A stretch of 64,000 bases of DNA from Gibbula magus. Lineage: Eukaryota; Mollusca; Gastropoda; Trochida; Trochidae. Shown here piece by piece: positions 1 through 12,401 of this stretch. The translations under genes and the position numbers were made by a program. A model generated the notes under the pieces. The model ran no database searches, had not been told where the DNA came from, and saw only the letters and a program-made list of their open reading frames with translations. How positions within the stretch are numbered: position 1 is the stretch's first letter; each line of letters opens with the position of its first letter. The stretch is from assembly GCA_936450465.1 (NCBI GenBank), contig OW388294.1:69148075-69212074 (forward strand), given 5' to 3'.

Positions 1-1144
1 GGTTTAGTTCCTAAAGTCATGTCGAAGTCGTGAAGTTGTCAATTACAGTAATTCAAACTCTTTCGCAAATGTACGATCATACATATTAGTAACGAAGCAA
101 TAACCCAAAAATAATCCTTCTTGGGATTTTCAAATGTATCATATATATGTATCTGAACACTGTTTGGTAATTTGCCAGTGGTGAATTGTTTTGCTATTGA
201 TTAATTGCTCTATGAAATACTTATTATGTATTCTGTAAAACTACTCATCTTTAAAATAATAATTTTTATACCAAAGGCCCATAATATTGAAATAAACAAA
301 AATGAATTTTGAATTTGTAAAGATGCAATCAAAGCTTTGAGCAAAGCGAATATTCCCCCTTCATTTTAATAGCTATTTCATCATGGATATTTTTAAAAGA
401 ACTGCCAATGACCTCTGACCTCCACTCTCTCTCTTTGATGCCTGACCAGAAGAACGTGATAGCGTCATGACCTTTTAATGTTATAGTTGCGTGTTCCGCT
501 TTTGAATTTCACCCATGTACATGTGTTTAGTTGTTTTCCTAATTTTATCTTTATCGATGGGGTGAGTAATCAAACATGTAGCAGGTAGATGTCCAAAGTA
601 GATTTTCTCACAGTCCAGTGAATATCATTTTCTAAAGTTCAAATGTAACATACGTTCCTTAACTTGAAATATATTTACAAAATGCTCTACATTTAAGACA
701 TGTCATGGTAAATATTAACATGAATACGACTTTACATGAAATTCTTTAAATGTGTTTAGATGTTGGTATGGCAACCGATGACAATGTAATAGATAAACAA
801 AAAGAGAAGTTCCCATCTACAACGTCTATATATTGTCACAATATTAGACGAGTTATATGACAGAAACCTGTGACATAAAATTTGGTCATAAATTTATGTT
901 TCGACCAGTAAAATACAAAGATTCCGACAATAATCTGTTTTCTTCGGACAATGGCACCAATACCTTTAGAACTATTCTGAAATAATTGCGACGAATTTAA
1001 TTCCGGATATAAGAAATTATGCTAGTGCTTCATCGCTAATCATTCAGTAAGTCAACTCTACACCCAAGCACTACCTTAATCATACCACGCTGTCCAGACA
1101 TATTAATCCGAGTCTTTAGTTCCGGAGAATTGGAATTGCAATGT
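1..1144. other. intergenic, no gene seen
   Basis: AT-rich sequence with stops in all frames. The only structure I see is a segment of about 45 bp at 817-855 (core TCTACAACGTCTATATATTG, then TCACAATATT) that recurs at 2449-2510, where its TATA core has expanded into an (AT)n tract. Confidence 0.6.
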
Positions 1145-1477
1145 TCATGATAAAGACTTGGATCCTAATACCATCGTCGATACTGTGGAGTTCTTTATTA
1201 CCCTGTTCATGACGGGAAGACAGATTATGATAACCAATTTAATCTCAAAATGAGTTAATCTGAGAGGAAGGGCGGATTTCTTTGTACTCCTAGTCGTACC
1301 ACGCCTTGCAATGTTTTGAGTTATCGGTTTTGTCGAGATGGTAATCTCCTGTGCATGACACTTAATGGACTGACGTCTTCTGTACAATACATCATCGTCT
1401 AATGGACCGTCGACAAGATACCTCAGCTGCTCACTCAAAACCCGTGCCCACCTGTACTGGTCATTGCAATCGGTCAT
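1145..1477 (-). CDS. unrecognised ORF, doubtful
   Basis: This open frame of about 110 codons starts from an ATG at 1477-1475; the frame opens just upstream, after a TAA. The first 50 codons are less AT-rich than the surroundings and rich in charged residues (YRWARVLSEQ, then VDGPLDDDVLYRRRQ). The C-terminal third is basic and then hydrophobic (KLVIIICLPV), which could be one membrane segment. I recognise no domain. There is no obvious splice acceptor or promoter, and it lies next to MITE and SINE debris at 1.8-2.4 kb, so it could equally be an exon of a larger gene, a decayed transposon fragment or chance. I cannot assign a function. Confidence 0.15.
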   Translation of the reverse strand: MTDCNDQYRWARVLSEQLRYLVDGPLDDDVLYRRRQSIKCHAQEITISTKPITQNIARRGTTRSTKKSALPLRLTHFEIKLVIIICLPVMNRVIKNSTVSTMVLGSKSLS

Positions 1478-1814
1478 TAGTGTCAAATCATCGGATAACA
1501 CGGATTAAGGGTGGATAAAGGATTGCTTTGGATTAACTATCATGAATGTACTCAGTGTTGATAGGACCTGAATACGCTAAACAGGATTGTAATAAAAGAG
1601 AGGTCTCTTAGAAGCAAATAAACATTGTGATATGATCTTCTGATTAATTTAGCTCTGATGTGTAAGAAATTTATTTAGTTCAGTTTTTATAGAACTTGTT
1701 GATGCATATGGACAATGCTTTATGTCATTAAACTGTTTCTGTCGTTCACAAGGCACAGGAACGAAAGAAGCGTAAGTAATTTTTTTCATCTCACACATTT
1801 GTCTTAGGGTTAAC

Positions 1815-2422
1815 CAACTCCCCACAGCAAGGCATAACGCGACTGTGTTCATCGCTGGCTCATTTAAACCTTGCCGCAGTTCTGTAACTTTCCTGTCCTG
1901 ACATTGAAGCGCGCTGCACCTGAACTGCAAAGTCGTTTCTGATTCGCTAGTACAGGATATTAAGGGAATAATGATAATAATAATGATATTGAGGATACTT
2001 ATATCGCGCTGAACTCCACAAGGGGCCATGCTCAAAGTGCTACACACATTATTAACCTGGTGTAAGGACCAACATCGTTCCTTTGTCATTCTCAACCGCC
2101 TTTGGAGTATGCAACCTGGGCTACCAATTAAGGCGCTGGAAGACTGTCACATTTCCTTCACTTCCAAACCAGGTACTCAATTGTACTGCTGAGTGAACAG
2201 AGACTCCATGAGCCTCTCAACTCATGTCTCAGTGCGGGGCAGGGAATCACTCTTCAAACTCTCAGTTATTCATTCAGCAACGAGGCTTGTAAGTCACCCA
2301 TCCAGCTAACCACGCCCGTTGTTGCTGAACTGATAGCGGTCGACTGAGCTATGCACAGGACCACGTGCCAAGGCTGAAAGTAGCAAGTGATGGAGACTGG
2401 CGCGAGTCTTGCCTTGCGAAGA
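1815..2422. mobile_element. foldback MITE (9-bp-TSD family), split by a SINE
   Basis: The left arm (1815 onward, with GCAAGGCATAAC, then TCATCGCTGGCT, then ACCTTGC) and the right arm (2369-2422, with GATGGAGACTGGCGCGAG, then TTGCCTTGC) are inverted copies matching the ends of the intact elements at 25401-25623 and 56473-56695. Intact copies are 223 bp; this one is about 608 bp because about 400 bp of SINE-like sequence sits near its centre. The outer ends are too diverged to show a clean target duplication. Confidence 0.6.
1957..2368 (-). mobile_element. SINE with 5S rRNA-like head and (ATT)n tail
   Basis: Read on the minus strand, it begins near 2368. At 2330-2293 it has GTTCAGCAACAACGGGCG, then TGGTTAGCTGGATGGGTGAC, which resembles the internal promoter region of 5S rRNA (AGCTAAGC, then GGTTAGTACTTGGATGGG). 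Further 3' come AGCACTTTGAGCA and AGCGCGATATAAGTATCC, like the conserved central domain of several animal SINE superfamilies. It ends in an ATT-rich tail at 1990-1966. Length is about 400 bp. The SINE3-type (5S-derived) assignment follows from the promoter resemblance; the subfamily is unknown. A partial second copy of the head lies at 59430-59505. Confidence 0.6.
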
Positions 2423-2461
2423 GAAATTGAGAGTTAACACGCCTAGTACATCTACAACGTC

Positions 2462-2486
2462 TATATATATATATATATATATATAT
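2462..2486. repeat. (AT)n microsatellite
   Basis: Uninterrupted TA/AT dinucleotide tract of about 25 bp. Confidence 0.95.
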
Positions 2487-2509
2487 TGTCACAATATTGG
2501 TACGAGTTT

Positions 2510-4640
2510 TACAAATCTTTCAAAATAGTATACCAACATTAGATCAATAGAGATCCTAAACACTTAAGGAAACAACAACAACTGTTTCCGGAAAGTCTAT
2601 TTCGTCAATATAAAATTTTCTTTTAACGGTATTTAATTTGAATTCAGTAGAATTATTTTTTCAAATGCAACTTTCACTTATTTATTATAACCGAAATGAG
2701 AACATTCAAACACTGTAACAATGTACCAATGCCAAGATCTCAAGACACAAGTAATGAATTCTTTTGATTAAATTTAATTTTTTTGTTTATATATTTCCCT
2801 TTCTTTGGTATTTTAAAGTACAAGTGGAGAAATAGCAAATCCTCAAAGACACTATTCACAAAAATACATCAAGTAGTTACCAAAAGTTTTACCAAAACAA
2901 TAATCGAAACTGATACGTTACCCTGTTTATATAACATTTCATTCCTATAACTATTAGGGGGTGTCAACCATTTTTACCATGAGTATATAGATGGTAGACA
3001 TTTTGATCCAACGGATGCCCCCTGATTCACCATCGAACTTTCATCCTTCCACTTTCTTCAGTAACCATATTGGAGTCATTCTTGCCCATTTTCCGATAAG
3101 ATCATGGGTTTATTGTAGCAAAAATACTCGTTTCAAATTTCTATTGATGTAATAATACAAACTGTCTGGCCAACATCAGGGTATTTGCATCTGCGAGGCT
3201 ATTTAAATCCCCTGAGCAGATTTCACCTGGTATAGCTAAAGGTTGGTCGCTAAATTATTGTGTCAACCTACGAAATGTCATGATTTGAAATTTGATGGTC
3301 GCTCATTGATCTTTTCATCCGGGCTCTGACAATATTGCTCTATTTAAAGTTATTTGATTGGCTGGTTACTTATAATGCGATATAAGGCGAAAACTGCTTA
3401 GAGAATCTGGACAAATACCCAGAGAGAGTAAGATGCCTGGCAAACGAAACAATCAACAAAGTACTTCTACCGGATAACGTCGCCGGGTAGTTCAGTTTTT
3501 GCATACTGACGACTGACCTCTACTAAATCAAAATATGGCGACGTCACGACGACAAAACACCGTTTCCAACACAATGTGAGACAAAGGAGCATGCGCTGAA
3601 AATAAACTAATACAAAACGGCGGCAGTGGGGTTAAGTAGATGGTGTCTAAACTGGACACTAAACAAACAACGCTGGACATCTTAAAGGCACAAGTGTACG
3701 CCATGTTTTTGAAAATATAAATAATGCCCTGATAATGCATATATCTCGGTATAACGAACGATCCACACTGAGTTAATCTACCATACGGTATTTTGAAAAT
3801 ATGTACGCATTCGGGTTATAAAGTTGATTTTAAAAGACCGGAAATAATTAATGCAACGTTGCATTAAATTTGCCTGAACTACGATGTCGACAATATCCAT
3901 TTGTTGCATACAATTTGAGGAGCAAAAACGACAGCCATTACGGTTATTTTACCAGAAAGCTCTGTACACTTAAACATGTGTGAAGTTACAGATATATCTC
4001 AATAAAGACTATTTCATTCTTGTTTTAAGGATTCTTCAAAAGCTGCACATATTCCGAGTTTGCCGTTTTCAATAGACAATATATTTCCCATTTTGCACAT
4101 AAGCTACCCTTACGATTTTTTATATCTCTTAGTTTGGCCGGCTCAACTTTTGTATTATTGATTGCAGGTCAATTGTAAAGAAAAGTATTTTATTGCATCG
4201 ATAGGAAGCTAAAGTGAGTTCATAAAATCATGCCCTTACATGACCAAAATCAGCTTATTTTAGGAAAATATGTACAACTGTGTCTTTAACTTGTCTAGTG
4301 TTGAGAATTTTATTCAGAGAGACAAATGGTTTGTAGAAGCAGGAAATTCAAGTTAAGTGCCATTGCAAGAGTCGCTCTAATTAAAGCAAGCAGTTACGAT
4401 CACAGGGGTGGGCCTGTTTAATCAAACCTGGAGTTCATAAAGAAAATTCATGAATTGTAGAGATATTTTACAAAATATGGTACGTTTAAATTTTCTTAAT
4501 TTTAGTCTTCAATATTAATTATTTTTTCTAATTCGGTATGTTTTCAGGGACAATGATCGTGTGGATTCACCATTACGTGAGAGAAGCTTACCAACAATAC
4601 GTTAACGGCTTAGTGACCAATCTTGCTTCCATTAGTATAA
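2510..4640. other. intergenic, no gene seen
   Basis: AT-rich, with only short chance ORFs on both strands. I see no repeat, RNA or splice pattern that I can support. Confidence 0.55.
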
Positions 4641-4648
4641 AAGACAGG

Positions 4649-4794
4649 TGACGTCACGCCTCGCTTGTTACGTTACATCAGAAGGCGGAACTAGCCGGAA
4701 ATACTTGCCTCCTTTACTGCTCCTTAATCCATCCGTCAATAACTCTCGACCGACCTCCTTAATGACCGCGTGACGTCACAATGTGCTGACGTCA
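4649..4794. promoter_or_regulatory. cluster of three CRE palindromes TGACGTCA
   Basis: The perfect 8-bp CREB/ATF consensus TGACGTCA occurs at 4649-4656, 4771-4778 and 4787-4794, inside a locally GC-richer block. Whether it is a promoter or enhancer is unknown, since no gene start is evident nearby. The same octamer is over-represented across the whole window. Confidence 0.35.
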
Positions 4795-4799
4795 CACGA

Positions 4800-7287
4800 T
4801 CGATGTTTATTGCCCGCTTCTTAAGCAAATCGATAGTTGTAGAGGCAGTGTATTTTCTTTCAAGCTATATCATTTCTTTAATGTAGGATGACCTACTTTG
4901 AACCTTATGCGTGGGTGTGGGAGAAGAAATCAATTTCGGTTAATTTGTCACTGGGTCAGAGAAAAAAAGGTCTTTTGATAGATGATTATCAAGAGAGTCT
5001 TATAGAATGAGTGAAATGTGATGGACGTTCCGCAGCTAAATGCTTGAATACAAATAAAGAAGGTAATAAATGTCATTTTGAGAAATATAATTGCAATAAA
5101 TCCTTTCTTTTATTTTGATCCAATTACAACTTGACGTGTTGCACGAATCTGATCACAGCTCACGAGAAACTAGACCGTTGTACTAGATTGAGGAGAAGGA
5201 AATAAAATCTTTAGGATATTTTCTGTCAATGAAACTTAATCAATGATAGTTCTTGATTGAAGTGAATCTGTATCAATATATTTATTGCTTTCAACGTCAA
5301 ACGGTTTTAAAATGATAATTAAAATAATGGATTTCTATAGCGGATTTCAATATTTAGACTGATAGAGATCTAATAAACTAGAATAGACAAGACTTTTGAA
5401 CACAAATGGTAGGTCCCATGGATTTTATCTTCAAATACATGTATACAGTGAATTTTTTATTATTATTTATCACATGTATTTCTGATATTATTCTTGCAAA
5501 CATACAGCTTGGCTGAGAATATCAACTTTACCAGTCCGGAATACCCTGTAATCGAAACATATAAAAGGCTAAATAAAAAAGAATGTTTCCCTGGTATCGG
5601 CGCATGATTTTTATTTGTGCACATGACAGCTTTCTATAGTCAAATACAAAATAAAATAAGAATTTTCCGCATCGTTTCTGCTAAACCCAAAACTGCATTT
5701 TCGAATCGATTAGCGGGGTCTGCAGAGACGATTATGCTACAGACGGTTTTGTGTACTTCTACTAATTTCGAGGTATATTTTGATCCGAAAAATATCCTCC
5801 TCCCTCGTCATTATTTTAAAACAAAACAAACGTACCGCCCTCTCCACTTTTGACAAAAATGTGCCCGAAAACCTTGTTTTATGCAGCCTCAGTTATGATG
5901 TGGAGTTTTATTTGTGTGGTATAAGCTGCAAATTTGTGTACTCAAGTAGGTATGGAGTTTGTAGAGAAGGACTATTGAGGCATTCTTTTTATAAACATTT
6001 TTTAAGCAGGACACGTGAAATGGAGTTTTGTTAATTCCAGCTGTCACATCAGAGGACGAAGATGCGTGGGTGGTGACATCGCCTCGTGCTGCACGTGGGT
6101 GTGTGTCAATTTCAAACAAACACCTGCCCGTACAAACCACAAAGGCGTAAGAATACCCTAGTTTTATAAAGTTATCTTTTTATTTTAAAATGCTGAAGTA
6201 GGTTCTTTAAAAATATTTTGACAGATACATGTTTGAACAGTAAACCTTAGTTTCCCGCATGTTAAAAAAGTACTAAAACCATATATGGTTTAAGATGATT
6301 GTCAGACTTTGCATTAAGGAAATATATATCTTAATAATTATAACTGACTAGATTTGTATTTAGACTGTTGTTTGGTCAGTTGAAGGCCCTTGACAAGCAT
6401 TGAGCTGGGACCAGCAGTAATCTATGTTCTTGTGATCTTGGCGATTGAGTAGGAATCATTTTTTAAAAACTTGATCATTGAATTGAGATACCCGCGGACA
6501 TCAGTGTTTAACAAACACGTCTCATTGGAGGATGAATGACAACAAAACGATTGGTCTGTTGAATACAAATATTGCATGTATTAAGAATATGATAAAATGG
6601 TTGTTAAATGTAGTCAAAATATATACTTAAAAAATTAAGTATGTATTGTAACAATAATTTCCACACTAGAGTAAGTCCTTTGACTCAGTGTCATCCTGAA
6701 AGTACCGGACTTGGATCTGCGTACATCAGAGCTGTTGCAATCTAACGTTGCCTTCCCCCTGGAATGGATTTCCCCGACGATCTTGCTTGTCTACGTACAT
6801 AAGGGGATGTACTTATCTGAGACGATTTCAACCATTGACACACATCGATATACTTTAACTTTTAACATAATTCTTCGGGGCTTTGTTATTTTCTCACCTG
6901 ACCGTCTGTCTGTCATCTGTCCATTCGTCCGAAAAACTTAAACCTTGGCTATAAATTGTGTTTGGTCAGTGAAAGGCCTAAGATACTCCACACATACATT
7001 CATTGTGATGTGACCTTTCAGATGATGTCATAATGTTTTTGATACTTGACATTGGCATCACTTTCAAATTACCTCGTGACCTTTGCCTTGGCACTGAGAA
7101 CATTTTCCCGAAAAGTTGCTTGGTCATAACTTTTGATTGGTCAGTGATAGTTAATCTTTAACAGTTAACCGGATCATACACATGAGATAGTGCCATGAGA
7201 ACACTTAGATATTTTACCCAAATTATAGTTATATCAGTGGGCATCGGTATTTGGTTTTTAACACAATTATCGTCTTAGTTCTCTATC
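4800..7287. other. intergenic, no gene seen
   Basis: Small overlapping ORFs at 5617-6140 lie on both strands and show no coding signature. The stretch 6880-7260 (with CTGACCGTCTGTCTGTCATC, then motifs of the type GGTCAGTGAtAG repeated near 6965 and 7140) reads like a decayed dispersed repeat, but I cannot define its ends. Confidence 0.4.
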
Positions 7288-7289
7288 TA

Positions 7290-7790
7290 CACTGACGGGC
7301 AAAAGAAATTATATGGCTCAGTTATATTTATCATATGTATAATTTTCAAAGTCAAATATCTCGAGTTTTCGACGTCGTATTAAAAAACGGACGAGCCATT
7401 AAATCAGTCAAAGAATACATCTACGCGGTTTGAATTTTTTTTTTATTAAAATATAAAATTTAAATTTTTAAATTCCCCCAAATTAATTTTGATAAAACAC
7501 AACTGTTCATCGACATATAACACATACTCTGTGTGAAATCGATAAATGTGCTTCGTCCTGCACACATTTACAACATTTTGAACATGGTAAGGGTCATGTT
7601 TGATTTCTTACCCCTGTCTACTTTAAATAATGATATTTTAGTTAAAAAATAAAACAGTCACCAAATAAGTCATTCAAACTACTGCCGAAAGGTGTTATTG
7701 TATCGTGTCATAATCAAGTGCATCTCATTTCTTTAAATACTGAATTAATCGAAAAGAAGTGAGTGTTATACTTATTTTTGCCCGTCAGTT
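7290..7790. mobile_element. Tc1/mariner-like MITE with TA target duplication
   Basis: The terminal inverted repeats are CACTGACGGGCAAAAGAAAT on the left and, as reverse complement on the right, AACTGACGGGCAAAAATAAG. TA dinucleotides lie immediately outside at 7288-7289 and 7791-7792. The element is 501 bp, AT-rich and has no ORF of transposase length, so it is non-autonomous. A TA target duplication with short terminal inverted repeats is typical of the Tc1/mariner superfamily; the assignment rests on that alone. Confidence 0.65.
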
Positions 7791-7792
7791 TA

Positions 7793-8109
7793 TAACGAAC
7801 ATATTTAACTCGGTTGACTGAGTCTATGACATGTTTGTTGCTGGAATGAAAGCATGTCATACATCGGGGACCAGACAAGAGCAACAAGCTGATAGGATTT
7901 GACTTTTGTCGCAGTCAGTTGTCCCTAAACCGATTGTGCTAAGAATAACTGCGATTGATGTATCTTCTCATTCAGCACGTCTTGAACATGACTGGTTCAC
8001 TGGGCATGTCACGATGTGATTTGTTTTATCATGGGGCATAATAAACACAGATGATCAGGTAACAAACAGAGATACAGGAGCCAGTTTATGAAGACCAGGG
8101 CCGTGTTGC
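7793..8109. other. spacer before satellite, nothing recognised
   Basis: Unique-looking sequence with no ORF of note. The satellite begins abruptly at about 8110, after GGGCCGTGTTGCAGC. Confidence 0.5.
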
Positions 8110-11100
8110 AGCATCTACATGTAGATCGGACACTTCACCAACACTTGGTGTCTGTATTGCTTGTACCTGCAGTATCTACATGTAGATCGGACACTTCACC
8201 AACACTTGGTGTCAGTATTGCTTGTACCTGCAGTATCTACATGTTGATCGGACACTTCACCAACACTTGGTGTCAGTATTGCTTGTACCTGCAGTATCTA
8301 CATGTAGATCGGACACTTCACCAACACTTGGTGTCAGTATTGCTTGTACCTGCAGTATCTACATGTAGATCGGACACTTCACCAACACTTGGTGTCAGTA
8401 TTGCTTGTACCTGCAGTATCTACATGTAGATCGGACACTTCACGAACACTTTGTGTCAGTATTGCTTGTACCTGCAGTATCTACATGTAGATCGGACACT
8501 TCACCAACACTTGGTGTCAGTATTGCTTGTACCTGCAGTATCTACATGTAGATCGGACACTTCACCAACACTTGGTGTCAGTATTGCTTGTACCTGCAGT
8601 ATCTACATGTAGATCGGACACTTCACCAACACTTGGTGTCAGTATTGCTTGTACCTGCAGTATATACATGTAGATCGGACACTTCACGAACACTTTGTGT
8701 CAGTATTGCTTGTACCTGCAGTATCTACATGTAGATCGGACACTTCACGAACACTTGGTGTCAGTATTGCTTGTACCTGCAGTATCTACATGTTGATCGG
8801 ACACTTCACCAACACTTGGTGTCAGTATTGCTTGTACCTGCAGTATCTACATGTAGATCGGACACTTCACGAACACTTGGTGTCAGTATTGCTTGTACCT
8901 GCAGTATCTACATGTTGATCGGACACTTCACCAACACTTGGTGTCAGTATTGCTTGTACCTGCAGCATCTACATGTAGATCGGACACTTCACGAACACTT
9001 GGTGTCAGTATTGCTTGTACTGCAGTATCTACATGTAGATCGGACACTTCACCAACACTTGGTGTCAGTATTGCTTGTACCTGCAGTATCTACATGTAGA
9101 TCGGACACTTCACGAACACTTGGTGTCAGTATTGCTTGTACCTGCAGTATCTACATGTAGATCGGACACTTCGCCAGCACTTGGTGTCAGTATTGCTTGT
9201 ACCTGCAGTATCTACATGTAGATCGGACACTTCGCCAGCACTTGGTGTCAGTATTGCTTGTACCTGCAGTATCTACATGTATATGTTGATCGGACACTTC
9301 ACCAACACTTGGTGTCAGTATTGCTTGTACCTGCAGTATCTACATGTAGATCGGACACTTCACCAACACTTGGTGTCAGTATTGCTTGTACCTGCAGTAT
9401 CTACATGTATATGTTGATCGGACACTTCGCCAGCACTTGGTGTCAGTATTGCTTGTACCTGCAGTATCTACATGTAGATCGGACACTTCACCAACACTTG
9501 GTGTCAGTATTGCTTGTACCTGCAGTATCTACATGTAGATCGGACACTTCACCAACACTTGGTGTCAGTATTGCTTGTACCTGCAGTATCTACATGTTGA
9601 TCGGACACTTCACCAGCACTTGGTGTCAGTATTGCTTGTACCTGCAGGATCTACATGTAGATAGGACACTTCACCAACACTTGGTGTCAGTATTGCTTGT
9701 ACCTGCAGTATCTACATGTTGATCGGACACTTCACCAACACTTGGTGTCAGTATTGCTTGTACCTGCAGTATCTACATGTAGATCGGACACTTCACCAAC
9801 ACTTGGTGTCAGTATTGCTTGTACCTGCAGGATCTACATGTAGATAGGACACTTCACCAACACTTGGTGTCAGTATTGCTTGTACCTGCAGTATCTACAT
9901 GTAGATCGGACACTTCACCAACACTTGGTGTCAGTATTGCTTGTACCTGCAGTATCTACATGTTGATCGGACACTTCACCAACACTTGGTGTCAGTATTG
10001 CTTGTACCTGCAGTATCTACATGTAGATCGGACACTTCACCAACACTTGGTGTCAGTATTGCTTGTACCTGCAGTATCTACATGTAGATCGGACACTTCA
10101 CCAACACTTGGTGTCAGTATTGCTTGTACCTGCAGTATCTACATGTAGATCGGACACTTCACCAACACTTGGTGTCAGTATTGCTTGTACCTGCAGTATC
10201 TACATGTAGATCGGACACTTCACCAACACTTGGTGTCAGTATTGCTTGTACCTGCAGTATCTACATGTAGATCGGACACTTCACGAACACTTGGTGTCAG
10301 TATTGCTTGTACCTGCAGTATCTACATGTAGATCGGACACTTCACCAACACTTGGTGTCAGTATTGCTTGTACCTGCAGTATATACATGTAGATCGGACA
10401 CTTCACCAACACTTGGTGTCTGTATTGCTTGTACCTGCAGTATATACATGTAGATCGGACACTTCACGATCACTTGGTGTCAGTATTGCTTGTACCTGCA
10501 GTACCTACATGTAGATCGGACACTTCACCAACACTTGGTGTCTGTATTGCTTGTACCTGCAGTATCTACATGTAGATCGGACACTTCACGATCACTTGGT
10601 GTCAGTATTGCTTGTACCTGCAGTACCTACATGTAGATCGGACACTTCACCAACACTTGGTGTCTGTATTGCTTGTACCTGCAGGATCTACATGTAGATC
10701 GGACACTTCACCAACACTTGGTGTCAGTATTGCTTGTACCTGCAGTATCTACATGTAGATCGGACACTTCACGATCACTTGGTGTCAGTATTGCTTGTAC
10801 CTGCAGTACCTACATGTAGATCGGACACTTCACCAACACTTGGTGTCTGTATTGCTTGTACCTGCAGGATCTACATGTAGATCGGACACTTCACGATCAC
10901 TTGGTGTCAGTATTGCTTGTACCTGCAGTACCTACATGTAGATCGGACACTTCACCAACACTTGGTGTCTGTATTGCTTGTACCTGCAGGATCTACATGT
11001 AGATCGGACACTTCACCAACACTTGGTGTCAGTATTGCTTGTACATGCAGTATCTACATATACATGAAGATCGGACACTTCACCAACACTTGGTGTCAGT

Positions 11101-12333
11101 ATTGCTTGTACCTGCAGTATATACATGTAGATCGGACACTTCACCAACACTTGGTGTCTGTATTGCTTGTACCTGCAGTATATACATGTAGATCGGACAC
11201 TTCACCAACACTTGGTGTCAGTATTGCTTGTACCTGCAGTATCTACATGTAGATCGGACACTTCACCAACACTTGGTGTCAGTATTGCTTGTACCTGCAG
11301 TATCTACATGAAGATCGGACACTTCACCAACACTTGGTGTCAGTATTGCTTGTACCTGCAGTATCTACATATATATGTTGATCGGACACTTCACCAACAC
11401 TTGGTGTCAGTATTGCTTGTACCTGCAGTATCTACATGTAGATCGGACACTTCACCAACACTTGGTGTCAGTATTGCTTGTACCTGCAGTATATACATGT
11501 AGATCGGACACTTCACCAACACTTGGTGTCAGTATTGCTTGTACCTGCAGTATCTACATGTTGATCGGACACTTCACGAACACTTGGTGTCAGTATTGCT
11601 TGTACCTGCAGGATCTACATGTAGATCGGACACTTCACGAACACTTGGTGTCAGTATTGCTTGTACCTGTAGTATCTACATGTAGATCGGACACTTCACC
11701 AACACTTGGTGTCAGTATTGCTTGTACCTGCAGTATCTACATGTAGATCGGACACTTCACCAACACTTGGTGTCAGTATTGCTTGTACCTGCAGTATCTA
11801 CATGAAGATCGGACACTTCACCAACACTTGGTGTCAGTATTGCTTGTACCTGCAGTATCTACATATATATGTTGATCGGACACTTCACCAACACTTGGTG
11901 TCAGTATTGCTTGTACCTGCAGTATCTACATGTAGATCGGACACTTCACCAACACTTGGTGTCAGTATTGCTAGTACTGCAGTATCTACATATATATGTT
12001 GATCGGACACTTCACCAACACTTGGTGTCAGTATTGCTTGTACCTGTAGTATCTACGTGAAGATCGGACACTTCACCAACACTTGGTGTCAGTATTGCTT
12101 GTACCTGCAGTATATACATGTAGATCGGACACTTCACCAACACTTGGTGTCAGTATTGCTTGTACCTGCAGTATCTACATATACATGTTGATCGGACACT
12201 TCACCAACACTTGGTGTCAGTATTGCTTGTACCTGCAGTATCTACATGTAGATCGGACACTTCACCAACACTTGGTGTCAGTATTGCTTGTACCTGCAGT
12301 ATCTACATGTTGATCGGACACTTCACGAACACC
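8110..12333. repeat. 61-bp satellite array, about 69 units
   Basis: Head-to-tail units of 61 bp are highly uniform. Each unit holds a perfect 14-bp palindrome ATCTACATGTAGAT, a dyad CACCAA-CAC-TTGGTG, and TACCTGCAGTA with a PstI site. Recurrent variants are CACGAACAC, CGCCAGCAC and CACGATCAC at the dyad, CAGGATC or CAGTACC after the PstI site, and ATGTTGAT or ATGAAGAT at the 14-mer. Several units carry small insertions of the type CATGTATATGTTGAT (near 9285, 9408, 11053, 11367, 11867, 11993, 12175). At 10465-10990 variants alternate, giving higher-order units: CACGATCAC starts at 10465, 10587, 10770 and 10892, spaced 122, 183 and 122. Open frames inside the array (up to about 154 codons) are by-products of a period that is not a multiple of three. 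I assign no gene. Confidence 0.97.
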
Positions 12334-12340
12334 GGGTCGT

Positions 12341-12401
12341 GTTCAAGAGAGGTTTCAAAGTAATCACTCAATAAGCGATTACTTTTAAACCTCTCTTGAA
12401 C
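12341..12401. repeat. hairpin at the satellite edge
   Basis: Inverted repeat GTTCAAGAGAGGTTT, then AAGTAATC, against GATTACTTTTAAACCTCTCT, then TGAAC, with a short loop. It begins eight bases after the last satellite unit. A second, weaker dyad around it is ATTGCTCAAT (about 12405) with ATTGAGCAAT (about 12513). Confidence 0.8.

Noticed and set aside
8088..12363. Many long plus-strand ORFs with a repetitive peptide
   Set aside because: They are frames through the 61-bp satellite. Their openness follows from the period and a few variant bases, with no start context or splice logic.
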